A DNA stretch of 6,207 nucleotides. Origin: Marinobacterium sp. xm-d-530. Lineage in GTDB: Bacteria; Pseudomonadota; Gammaproteobacteria; Pseudomonadales; Balneatricaceae. The notes under the pieces are model-generated. The model saw only the letters and a program-made list of their open reading frames with translations. It had not been told where the DNA came from and did no database searches. The stretch covers positions 1-6,207 of the forward strand of contig CATEEE010000144.1 of the NCBI GenBank assembly GCA_949499045.1, written 5' to 3'. Each line of letters begins with the position of its first letter. The stretch's first letter is position 1. Positions 1 through 5,224 of this stretch are shown piece by piece. The translations under genes were made by a program, and so were the position numbers.

Positions 1-62
1 GAAGTAGCTTCTTCTTCGCTACGACGAACTACTACACGGTCATGAAGTGGACGAATTTTCAT
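1..62 (-). CDS. groES: GroES co-chaperonin (Hsp10), N-terminal fragment
   Basis: Only the first 20 codons lie in the window; the gene continues off the left edge. Read on the minus strand they give MKIRPLHDRVVVRRSEEEAT, which matches the very conserved GroES N-terminus (KIRPLHDRVVV). GroES is the heptameric cytosolic lid that caps the GroEL folding chamber and drives ATP-dependent protein folding. The start is ATG at 62-60, preceded by an AGGAG ribosome site (76-72) nine bases away. A heat-shock type promoter lies about 100 bases upstream. groEL is expected next, outside the window; that is inferred from the usual groESL operon, not seen. Confidence 0.95.
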   Translation of the reverse strand, partial: MKIRPLHDRVVVRRSEEEAT

Positions 63-161
63 CTGGTTCTTCTCCTGAATCTAGGATCCAATACGATGTT
101 GGTTTTTTTGTTTAAAGCCAGTGAATCAATAATTCACCGACAATTCTTAGGTGAAATATTT

Positions 162-188
162 AATTGGGGAGGGGGGGAAAGATTTCAA
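162..188 (-). promoter_or_regulatory. Sigma32 (heat-shock) promoter of groES
   Basis: On the minus strand TTGAAA (188-183) is followed after 13 bases by CCCCAATT (169-162). The known sigma32 (RpoH) consensus is CTTGAAA, 11-15 bases, CCCCATNT, so both boxes and the spacing fit well. Transcription would begin near 155 and leave a leader of roughly 90 bases before the groES ATG. The spacer contains a run of seven C (177-171) that almost merges with the CCCC of the -10 box. No CIRCE operator (TTAGCACTC inverted repeat) is visible, so RpoH rather than HrcA control is inferred. Confidence 0.8.
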
Positions 189-189
189 C

Positions 190-226
190 ACCCAAGTTGA
201 AAAAAAATTCAATTTTCAACTTAGGT
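190..226 (-). repeat. 14-bp hairpin between fxsA stop and groES promoter
   Basis: Arms 190-203 and 213-226 are complementary over 14 positions with one mismatch, which becomes a U-G pair in the minus-strand RNA. The loop is nine bases. It begins 10 bases after the fxsA stop codon and ends right beside the groES -35 box. It could end fxsA transcription or be a DNA site, but no U-run follows it and the stem is AT-rich, so it is not a textbook intrinsic terminator. Confidence 0.6.
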
Positions 227-236
227 CTAGCATGAA

Positions 237-752
237 TTAATGCAAGCGTTTGTCGTCGCCGTTATTGTGGCCGTTGTTTGAGGGATCATTGACCTCAACA
301 AAGTCGCCATCGATGATGTCACTTCTATTTTGACTAAATGGATCCTGGGAGTGCTGGGACGATGAGTAAAAGTGTGTCTGCCCTCCGCCTTTGGTAAACG
401 CTGCACTGATACGTTGCCCAAAAAGATTGAAGAACAGACCTCGAGTAAATGGCAGCAGGCAAGAGAAGCCAATCACATCGGTTACAAACCCTGGAGTCAC
501 CAAAAGAGCACCGCCGATTGCAATCAGAATTCCATCTCGCATTTCTGATAATGGAATCTCACCACTCTCTATACGACTGCGAGCTTTCAACAAAGTCGTC
601 ACACCTTGGTAACGTAGCATGTTTACTCCAATAAAAGCCGACAGTAGAACTAGGCCTACGGTATACCAGCCACCAATTGCTTGACCAACTTTGATCAGAA
701 TTGTGATTTCGATAACCGGTACGACAACGAAGATAATAAATAGTATAGGCAT
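237..752 (-). CDS. fxsA: FxsA family cytoplasmic membrane protein
   Basis: This 171-residue protein belongs to the FxsA family of small inner-membrane proteins. E. coli FxsA is known for relieving exclusion of phage T7 by the F plasmid when overproduced; its normal role is unclear. Visible features are a hydrophobic N-terminus (residues 2-22), a second hydrophobic segment (about 27-44), and the family's conserved stretch at about 80-105 (LLVTPGFVTDVIGF then LLPFTR). The tail from about 120 is hydrophilic and low in complexity, rich in Ser, Asn, Gln and His, but keeps a DGDFVEV motif near 149-154 like other members. The ATG at 752-750 is preceded only by a weak GTGAG/GAGAA site. It lies upstream of groES on the same strand, a common arrangement in gammaproteobacteria. 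I could not assign its promoter. Confidence 0.92.
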   Translation of the reverse strand: MPILFIIFVVVPVIEITILIKVGQAIGGWYTVGLVLLSAFIGVNMLRYQGVTTLLKARSRIESGEIPLSEMRDGILIAIGGALLVTPGFVTDVIGFSCLLPFTRGLFFNLFGQRISAAFTKGGGQTHFYSSSQHSQDPFSQNRSDIIDGDFVEVNDPSNNGHNNGDDKRLH

Positions 753-817
753 GCTGTTCTCACTGAGTTTTAACGAAGGCTATCAAGGCTGAAGGAAAAT
801 CTAAAGAGAACAGCATG
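750..817. repeat. 12-bp inverted repeat spanning the fxsA start
   Basis: CATGCTGTTCTC at 750-761 is exactly complementary to GAGAACAGCATG at 806-817. The left arm includes the fxsA start codon and its weak ribosome site. In fxsA leader RNA the arms could pair across 44 bases and hide the start. The function is inference. Confidence 0.55.
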
Positions 818-822
818 CTGTT
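809..822. repeat. Perfect 14-bp palindrome AACAGCATGCTGTT
   Basis: The site reads the same on both strands over 14 bases and lies 57 bases upstream of the fxsA ATG. It overlaps the upstream arm of the 12-bp inverted repeat. Its symmetry and position suit a dimeric regulator operator, but I do not recognise the motif. Confidence 0.5.
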
Positions 823-855
823 TAACCTAAATTTACATTTGGAAAGCCAGGCTAT

Positions 856-867
856 TGCAGTGCAAAA
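856..867 (+). promoter_or_regulatory. TGCARTGCAAAA site 1 (PhaR-like)
   Basis: TGCAGTGCAAAA is the first of three near-identical 12-bp sites in this intergenic region. The TGCA-rich form resembles binding sites reported for PhaR, the polyhydroxyalkanoate granule-associated repressor. It lies about 285 bases upstream of the SDR start. Confidence 0.45.
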
Positions 868-971
868 CCGCTTTTGTGCAGAGACCTTTTACCTATGTCT
901 AATACCCGAAATGATGGGTATAACCAACTTGAATAAATAATAAATTCAATCACTTAAATGCACAAAAGCGG
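868..971. repeat. 13-bp perfect inverted repeat, 78-base spacer
   Basis: CCGCTTTTGTGCA (868-880) is the exact reverse complement of TGCACAAAAGCGG (959-971). The left arm directly follows TGCA site 1, so TGCA/AAAA elements recur here. The spacing is long for a simple hairpin, so paired protein sites or a decayed mobile fragment are also possible. Confidence 0.55.
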
Positions 972-1035
972 ATAGGAGCAGTTTAGATTGGTTCGTTTTT
1001 TTTACAAATTAAAAAAACTCAAAAAAAGCGATGGA

Positions 1036-1047
1036 TTTTGCACTGCA
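1036..1047 (-). promoter_or_regulatory. TGCARTGCAAAA site 2 (PhaR-like)
   Basis: On the minus strand this is TGCAGTGCAAAA, identical to site 1 and in opposite orientation. It lies 104 bases upstream of the SDR start codon, a plausible place for an operator. Confidence 0.5.
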
Positions 1048-1061
1048 GAAGGCTTAGTTTG

Positions 1062-1087
1062 TGCAGTGTAATTGCTGCAATGCAAAA
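1062..1087 (+). promoter_or_regulatory. TGCARTGCAAAA site 3 with a degenerate neighbour
   Basis: TGCAATGCAAAA (1076-1087) differs from sites 1 and 2 only at the R position. Just before it, TGCAGTGTAATT (1062-1073) looks like a weaker copy. Both are about 65-90 bases upstream of the SDR ATG, where a promoter should be, so a bound repressor could block RNA polymerase. That is inference. Confidence 0.5.
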
Positions 1088-1150
1088 TAAAAACAGGCAG
1101 CAATCAGCCTAAGCGCTGAATACATTAGATTGTTGGTAGGAGCCCGGAAA

Positions 1151-1912
1151 ATGGATCTAAAAGATAAAGTTGTAGTGATTACTGGTGGTGGTCGCGGTCT
1201 TGGTCGTGCAATGGCACTTGAACTAGCCAATAAAGGTGCACGTCTTGCACTGGTTGACCTTAACCAAGATGACCTTGATGAGACTCTCAATCAAGTAAAA
1301 GCTGCTGGTAGTGATGGTCGCACTTACGTATGTAACGTTTCAAAAGAAGCTGAAGTTGAAGCGCTATTCGAATCGGTTATTGCTGATATGGGCGGTTTAA
1401 ACGGTTTAGTTAATAATGCCGGCATCACACGCGATGGTCTATTCATCAAAGTTAAAGACGGCGAAATCGTCTCTAAAATGAGCATGGATCAGTGGAACTT
1501 GGTAATGGATGTTAACCTAACAGGCACCTTCCTATGCGCTCGTGAAGCTGCAGCACAAATGATCAAGCACAAGCAGGAAGGCTGCATTATCAACATCTCC
1601 TCAATCTCACGCAGTGGCAACATGGGTCAAACCAACTACACTGCGACCAAGGCAGGTGTTGAAGCGATGGCGGTGACTTGGGCGAAAGAGCTTGCTCGCT
1701 ACGGCATCCGCGCAGCGTCAATTGCACCAGGCTATATCGGTACTGAGATGGTTATGGCCATGAAAGAGGAAGCTCGCGAGAAGATCGCTGCAGGCATCCC
1801 AGCTAAACGTCTTGGCAAACCTGAAGAGATCGCTCATACCGTCTCGTTCATCCTTGAAAACGACTACGTATCGGGTCGTTGCTTTGAAGTTGACGGTGGC
1901 CTTCGAATCTAA
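1151..1912 (+). CDS. SDR reductase, FabG/PhaB-like (3-oxoacyl or acetoacetyl thioester reductase)
   Basis: This 253-residue classical short-chain dehydrogenase/reductase has a Rossmann fold. Visible motifs are TGGGRGLG (11-18) for the nucleotide, NNAG (88-91), the catalytic Asn in DVNLTG (122), Ser150/151, Tyr163 and Lys167 (YTATK), PG (193-194) and the C-terminal EVDGG. It most resembles FabG-type 3-oxoacyl-ACP reductases, with a longer loop at about 98-112 (KVKDGEIVSKMS) than housekeeping FabG. The acidic residue Asp36 after strand 2 is usually linked to NAD(H) rather than NADP(H). The ATG at 1151 is chosen because TAGGAG (1137-1142) sits eight bases upstream; an in-frame TTG at 1130 has no good site. 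The gene stands alone, ended by its own terminator, with no fab genes beside it. That argues against the essential fabG and for an accessory role such as PHA or fatty acid metabolism. Confidence 0.88.
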   Translation: MDLKDKVVVITGGGRGLGRAMALELANKGARLALVDLNQDDLDETLNQVKAAGSDGRTYVCNVSKEAEVEALFESVIADMGGLNGLVNNAGITRDGLFIKVKDGEIVSKMSMDQWNLVMDVNLTGTFLCAREAAAQMIKHKQEGCIINISSISRSGNMGQTNYTATKAGVEAMAVTWAKELARYGIRAASIAPGYIGTEMVMAMKEEAREKIAAGIPAKRLGKPEEIAHTVSFILENDYVSGRCFEVDGGLRI

Positions 1913-1927
1913 TTCGAATCACCCTCT

Positions 1928-1954
1928 AAAAAACCGGCTAGTGCCGGTTTTTTT
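1928..1954 (+). terminator. Rho-independent terminator after the SDR gene
   Basis: CCGGC (1934-1938) and GCCGG (1943-1947) form a GC stem around a TAGT loop. It is flanked by A-run and T-run sequence that extends the stem and supplies the U-tract (1948-1954). It starts 16 bases after the SDR stop, so ampG probably has its own promoter. Confidence 0.9.
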
Positions 1955-1986
1955 ATTGCTTCATTTACCGTTCATACACAACTTGA

Positions 1987-2017
1987 TAGCATCCATTCTA
2001 GGCAAATAAGGATGCTA
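1987..2017 (+). promoter_or_regulatory. Possible hairpin covering the ampG ribosome site
   Basis: TAGCATCC (1987-1994) is exactly complementary to GGATGCTA (2010-2017), with a 15-base loop. The ampG Shine-Dalgarno AAGGA (2008-2012) is partly inside the right arm, 10 bases before the ATG at 2023. If the leader begins upstream of 1987, pairing would limit ribosome access. TTGATA at 1983-1988 could instead be a -35 box, in which case the left arm is not transcribed. Both readings are inference. Confidence 0.4.
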
Positions 2018-2022
2018 ATAAC

Positions 2023-3432
2023 ATGTTAACAAACTGGATCGACACCCTCAGAGTTTACAAAGACAAACGTCTTCTTTGGGTCTTTTTAATGGGATGTAGT
2101 TCCGGTTTCCCCTGGGTACTTATTGGCTCCAACATGAGCGGATGGCTCAAAGATGAAGGTCTATCAAGAACGGCCATCGGCTTCTTCGGCTCCATCTTTG
2201 CTGTCTATGCGTTCAACTTCTTATGGGCCCCCTTGGTTGACCGTGTTCGATTACCCGTTCTAGGCCGTCTAGGACAACGCCGATCTTGGATATTCCTCTG
2301 TCAGGGAATCATGTTGTTTATGATTCTGTTGATCACTCAAGCCGATCCAGGCAGTGCTTACTCAGCAATGGGTGAACCAACTTCAGAGTCCGGTAAAGTG
2401 CCGGGTATGCTTTACATTTCCCTGATCGCATTGATGATCGCCATCGCATCCTCCACCCAGGATATTGCGGTAGATGCCTTCCGCATCGACCAATTTGACG
2501 TCAACGAAACCACCAAGATGCCCCCTGCTTCAGCGATGGCCGTTGTCGGCTGGTGGACAGGTTACTCGTTGCCAGGTTACCTAGCTTTCGTCAACGCTGA
2601 TTCTATGGGTTGGAACGGTGTGTATGGTGTAATGGCCGTCATTATGGGTCTATTAATGGTATTCACCTTACTTGTCGGTGAACCCGTTGATCGTCGTTCA
2701 AACCTCCAAAGCAAACTGGAAGAGAACTACCAAAGCCGCTTTGGCTTAGGCCGTTTTGCAAGTTGGTTTGCAGTTACAGTCATTGAACCCTTTGCAGACT
2801 TTATTCGTCGTAACGGCCTGTCGGTAGCCATCACCCTAATCGCCTTTATTTTTATGTTTAAGATTGGCGAGGCTTTCTTGGGCCGAATGTCAGTCGTATT
2901 CTACAAAGAGATTGGCTTTACCAACGAGCAGATCGGTGAATACACCAAAATGCTAGGCTGGATTGCCACGGTTGTCTTCACGCTAATCGGCAGTGCCATT
3001 AATGTTCGCTTTGGCGTACTAAAAGGGCTAATGATTGGTGGTATTGCAATGGGTGCATCGAACTTAATGTTCGCCCTGATTGCCGAAGTTGGGCCGGTAG
3101 AGTGGCTGTTTGCCGCAACCATCATCGTTGATAACTTTACCACCGCCTTCTCAACCGTAGCCTTTGTTGCTTTCTTAACAGCGCTCACGGGCAGGGCATT
3201 CAGTGCAACCCAATACGCCCTACTTGCATCCTTGGGTAACCTTGGTCGCACAACTCTGGCCAGTTTCAGTGGCACTATGGTGGATGGCTTAGAGGGTAAC
3301 TGGTCGCTGTTCTTTGTCATTACCTTCCTAATGGTCATTCCATCCCTAGTCATGCTATGGGTGCTTCGGGACAAACTTGAGGTCGCTCAAGCTAAGACGC
3401 TAGAGCAGAATCAGCGGGAGCAGGCTGACTAA
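2023..3432 (+). CDS. ampG: AmpG-type muropeptide permease (MFS)
   Basis: This 469-residue polytopic inner-membrane protein fits AmpG, which imports anhydro-muropeptides (GlcNAc-anhydroMurNAc and its peptides) from periplasm to cytoplasm for cell wall recycling. In species with inducible AmpC beta-lactamase, AmpG also delivers the inducing signal. Hydrophobic segments are visible at about 17-38, 51-71, 88-105, 128-147, 172-190, 200-218, 266-286, 309-328, 335-355, 360-387, 395-418 and 428-447. The FPWVLIG stretch near 29-35 and SSTQDIAVDAFRID at 144-157 are typical of the AmpG family. The length is close to E. coli AmpG (491) and much shorter than the Pseudomonas form. The ATG at 2023 has an AAGGA site. 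No ampR/ampC gene is nearby. A related MFS carrier cannot be fully excluded. Confidence 0.88.
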   Translation: MLTNWIDTLRVYKDKRLLWVFLMGCSSGFPWVLIGSNMSGWLKDEGLSRTAIGFFGSIFAVYAFNFLWAPLVDRVRLPVLGRLGQRRSWIFLCQGIMLFMILLITQADPGSAYSAMGEPTSESGKVPGMLYISLIALMIAIASSTQDIAVDAFRIDQFDVNETTKMPPASAMAVVGWWTGYSLPGYLAFVNADSMGWNGVYGVMAVIMGLLMVFTLLVGEPVDRRSNLQSKLEENYQSRFGLGRFASWFAVTVIEPFADFIRRNGLSVAITLIAFIFMFKIGEAFLGRMSVVFYKEIGFTNEQIGEYTKMLGWIATVVFTLIGSAINVRFGVLKGLMIGGIAMGASNLMFALIAEVGPVEWLFAATIIVDNFTTAFSTVAFVAFLTALTGRAFSATQYALLASLGNLGRTTLASFSGTMVDGLEGNWSLFFVITFLMVIPSLVMLWVLRDKLEVAQAKTLEQNQREQAD

Positions 3433-3446
3433 CTGCTAGCTGATAC

Positions 3447-3481
3447 AAAAAAGCGACCTCTTTTCAGACGTCGCTTTTTTT
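3447..3481. terminator. Bidirectional terminator between ampG and yajQ
   Basis: AAAAAAGCGAC (3447-3457) pairs perfectly with GTCGCTTTTTT (3470-3480) around a 12-base loop. The T-run serves ampG on the plus strand, and the A-run becomes the U-tract for yajQ on the minus strand. The two genes converge on it. Confidence 0.9.
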
Positions 3482-3495
3482 ATTTTTCGAGTATT

Positions 3496-3978
3496 CTAAT
3501 CGCGGAAGTTTTTGTACTGCAGAGGCAGTTCAAAATCTGACTCACGCAGCAACGCCATGACCGCTTGCAGATCATCACGTTTCTTGCCGGTTACGCGCAG
3601 CTGCTCACCCTGAACTTGAGTCTGAACTTTCACTTTCGAATCTTTTATCAGCTTACCTAGCTTTTTATTCGCTGCCTGATCTAAACCTTGCTTGAGCAGA
3701 ATCGTCTGACGAGCCTGCTTACCATTCTGCTCAGCTTTTTGAATATCCATGCAGTTGGGATCGATCTTGCGATTAACCAATTTTGCTCGAAGCACATCGA
3801 TCATCTGCTTTAATTGAAAGTCCGCTTCAGCAACCGCTTTAACCGACTCTCCATCTAGCTCAAAACTGGCATCCACGCCCTTAAAGTCAAAACGTGTTGA
3901 AATCTCACGATTCGCTTGATCAACCGCATTGGCCACTTCATGAGAATCTACTTCAGAAACTATATCGAACGATGGCAT
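3496..3978 (-). CDS. yajQ: YajQ family nucleotide/c-di-GMP-binding protein (UPF0234)
   Basis: The 160-residue cytosolic protein starts MPSFDIVSEVD and ends LPLQYKNFRD, both hallmarks of YajQ, and its length is the family norm. Family structures have two ferredoxin-like domains. Members bind nucleotides, and the Xanthomonas homologue is reported as a c-di-GMP effector that modulates a transcription factor. Other visible conserved parts are STRFDFKGV (27-35), VNRKIDP (68-74) and QVQGEQLRVTGKKRDDLQ (121-138). The ATG at 3978 is chosen because AGGAG (3989-3985) lies six bases upstream and the family begins here. A longer frame back to 4023 adds 15 non-conserved residues. The gene is divergent from panE. 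The specific ligand in this organism is not shown by the sequence. Confidence 0.95.
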   Translation of the reverse strand: MPSFDIVSEVDSHEVANAVDQANREISTRFDFKGVDASFELDGESVKAVAEADFQLKQMIDVLRAKLVNRKIDPNCMDIQKAEQNGKQARQTILLKQGLDQAANKKLGKLIKDSKVKVQTQVQGEQLRVTGKKRDDLQAVMALLRESDFELPLQYKNFRD

Positions 3979-4045
3979 CGCCCTCTCCTCTCTTAAAACA
4001 AATGAATGGACGATATAATACATTTTTTCATTGGGAGTGGTACGT
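3979..4045. promoter_or_regulatory. yajQ/panE divergent promoter region
   Basis: This 67-base spacer must serve both genes. TATAAT at 4014-4019 is a perfect -10 box in the panE direction and would start transcription about 20 bases before the GTG. No good -35 is present (TCTTAA at 3991-3996 at best). The reverse strand offers TATTAT over nearly the same bases, which could serve yajQ. A 6-bp inverted repeat (AATGAA 4001-4006, TTCATT 4027-4032) flanks the -10 box. Confidence 0.55.
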
Positions 4046-4942
4046 GTGACTTGGCATATTATCGGTGCTGGAGCGATCGGCAGCCTTTGGGCTGATCGTT
4101 TTCACCAACAAGGCGAAGAGATCAGACTGATACTTCGAACGGAAGCACAGGTCCAACATTTCAAAGATCAGGGGTCTCGATTATTAATTGAGGAGCGATC
4201 CAATGTATCGACAGTACCCTGCTTTGCTTCAACGACTGCAGAGATTAACACCCCGATCACACACCTTCTGATACCGACCAAAGCGTTCGATGCTATGGAT
4301 GCAGTCAAAAGTATTCAATCAAAGCTGGCCCCTAATGCTACGATCATCGTAATGATTAATGGTTATGGGGTGCAACAACAGATAGAAAAACACTTTTCTC
4401 AATACAATCTCCTGTTCGCAAGTACAACCGACGGTGCTTACAAAACCGCCCCATTCAAAACGGTTAAAGCAGCTATAGACAAGACCTTGATTGGGTCACT
4501 TTCCCGCTCGCAAAGTATCAAAACTTCTCCACTCATGGATGCTAAGCTGACCGACGCCATCGATGACGTTATTTGGAAAAAAGTGGCCATCAACTGCTGT
4601 ATCAACCCTATCACCGCCATAAATAATTGCTTAAACGGCGCTATCTTTGCGACCAATGAGCGTTCAAATACCGTCTTTCAGTTAGCCGAAGAGATCGAAT
4701 CTCTAGAGCATGCCATGGGCATTAAGCGCCAAAAACCACTGCTTCAAGAAGTAGAGCAGGTCGCTGAACTAACGGCTAGCAACCGCTCATCAATGCTGCA
4801 AGATGTTTCAAACGGACGACGCACTGAAGTTGAACATATAAACGGAGCCATTGTGGACCTTGCTAAAAACCACGGTGTGGAAGTCCCCTATAACCTAAAG
4901 ATGCTCAATACGATCCAAAACCTAACACTTGCCGCTCGTTAA
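4046..4942 (+). CDS. panE: 2-dehydropantoate 2-reductase (ketopantoate reductase)
   Basis: PanE reduces ketopantoate to pantoate with NADPH (EC 1.1.1.169), a cytosolic step to pantothenate and CoA. From the GTG at 4046 the protein has 298 residues. The nucleotide motif GAGAIG is at 7-12. Expected active-site positions are visible: Asn105 (INGYG), Lys179 and Asn183 (WKKVAIN, followed by NPITA), Ser248/249 (SSMLQD) and Glu261 (GRRTEVEHING). The STTDGAY stretch at 126-132 is also typical. GTG at 4046 is preferred because GGGAG (4033-4037) sits eight bases upstream and the protein then begins MTWHIIGAGAIG, as the family does. An upstream TTG (4031) lacks a site. No other pan gene is adjacent, and no terminator with a U-tract follows. 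An unrelated member of the PanE/ApbA family is less likely given all catalytic residues. Confidence 0.93.
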   Translation: MTWHIIGAGAIGSLWADRFHQQGEEIRLILRTEAQVQHFKDQGSRLLIEERSNVSTVPCFASTTAEINTPITHLLIPTKAFDAMDAVKSIQSKLAPNATIIVMINGYGVQQQIEKHFSQYNLLFASTTDGAYKTAPFKTVKAAIDKTLIGSLSRSQSIKTSPLMDAKLTDAIDDVIWKKVAINCCINPITAINNCLNGAIFATNERSNTVFQLAEEIESLEHAMGIKRQKPLLQEVEQVAELTASNRSSMLQDVSNGRRTEVEHINGAIVDLAKNHGVEVPYNLKMLNTIQNLTLAAR

Positions 4943-4959
4943 TTGGCAGGAGTGAATGA

Positions 4960-4987
4960 GATTCAACATCGCTTGAATCGATTCAAG
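4960..4987. repeat. TTGAATCGATTCAA palindrome with a third half-site
   Basis: CTTGAATCGATTCAAG (4972-4987) is a perfect 16-bp palindrome. A further GATTCAA half-site lies at 4960-4966, six bases before the next half-site. The cluster ends next to a possible -35 box (TTGTGT, 4988-4993), so an operator for btuB transcription is possible. It has no U-tract and is therefore a poor panE terminator. The motif is not one I recognise. Confidence 0.5.
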
Positions 4988-5015
4988 TTGTGTTACCAAG
5001 TCGCGCTGATACAAT
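4988..5015 (+). promoter_or_regulatory. Possible promoter for the riboswitch-btuB unit
   Basis: TTGTGT (4988-4993) and TACAAT (5010-5015) are separated by 16 bases. Transcription would start near 5022, just before the cobalamin aptamer begins. The -10 is good and the -35 is mediocre; the position gives most of the support. Confidence 0.5.
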
Positions 5016-5030
5016 GCGCGTCACTCATCG

Positions 5031-5224
5031 GAGTAGGTGCCCTTTGACAGGGTTAAACGGGAAGTTCAGTGAAAAACTGACGCTGCCCCCGCAACGGTAA
5101 GGACGGTTATTTCAACATCATGCCACTGGCGACAGCTGGGAAGGCGTTGAAATAGAGACCTCCAAGCCCGGATACCGGCCCACTCTCAATTCCATCCAAC
5201 CATGCGCGGTGGGCGCATTGAGAG
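5031..5224 (+). ncRNA. Cobalamin (B12) riboswitch with SD-hiding hairpin
   Basis: The conserved cobalamin aptamer elements appear in order: GGTGCC (about 5036-5041), TTAAACGGGAA (5053-5063), CTGCCCCCGCAACGGTAA (5083-5100), CCACTGG with GGGAAGG (about 5123-5144), and the B12 box AAGCCCGGATACCGGCC (5164-5180), which fits the known consensus rAGYCMGgAgaCCkGCc. A 9-bp stem (5108-5116 with 5146-5154) encloses the CCACTGG part, and GAGT/ACTC (5031-5034, 5182-5185) can close P1. The expression platform appears translational: CTCTCAAT (5183-5190) pairs exactly with ATTGAGAG (5217-5224), which contains the btuB ribosome site. No U-run terminator is present. It is expected to shut off btuB when adenosylcobalamin or a related cobamide is plentiful. 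Confidence 0.95.

Larger units (their letters stand above)
753..1150. other. 398-base intergenic region rich in inverted repeats
   Basis: This divergent region between fxsA (minus) and the SDR gene (plus) has no credible ORF. It holds a 12-bp inverted repeat and a 14-bp palindrome near fxsA, a 13-bp inverted repeat (868-880 with 959-971), a small hairpin (902-907 with 916-921), A/T tracts around 1005-1027, and three TGCARTGCAAAA sites. It must contain promoters for both flanking genes, but I could not pick -35/-10 pairs with confidence. A small RNA gene is possible but not supported by a clear promoter plus terminator. Confidence 0.6.

Noticed and set aside
1130..1150. TTG start giving a longer SDR
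   Set aside because: It adds seven non-family residues encoded across the Shine-Dalgarno; the ATG at 1151 has a well-spaced TAGGAG.
753..1150. CRISPR array or mobile element in the repeat-rich intergenic region
   Set aside because: The repeats are short, in mixed orientation and unevenly spaced. No transposase or target-site duplication is visible.
1054..1290. 78-residue minus-strand ORF across the SDR start
   Set aside because: It is antisense to the SDR's conserved N-terminal coding region, with an Arg/Ser/Pro-rich sequence typical of a shadow frame.
1812..2009. 65-residue plus-strand ORF at the SDR end
   Set aside because: It overlaps the SDR C-terminus out of frame and runs through the terminator hairpin; not a credible gene.
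2901..3374. 157-residue minus-strand ORF inside ampG
   Set aside because: It is fully antisense to conserved membrane-segment coding of AmpG, with no recognisable domain and no ribosome site seen.
3979..4023. Upstream ATG giving a 175-residue YajQ
   Set aside because: The extra 15 residues are encoded over the strong AGGAG site and the promoter boxes; the family starts MPSFDIVSE.
4031..4045. TTG start for PanE
   Set aside because: It would place the GGGAG ribosome site inside the gene, and the family begins right before the GAGAIG motif, which fits GTG 4046.
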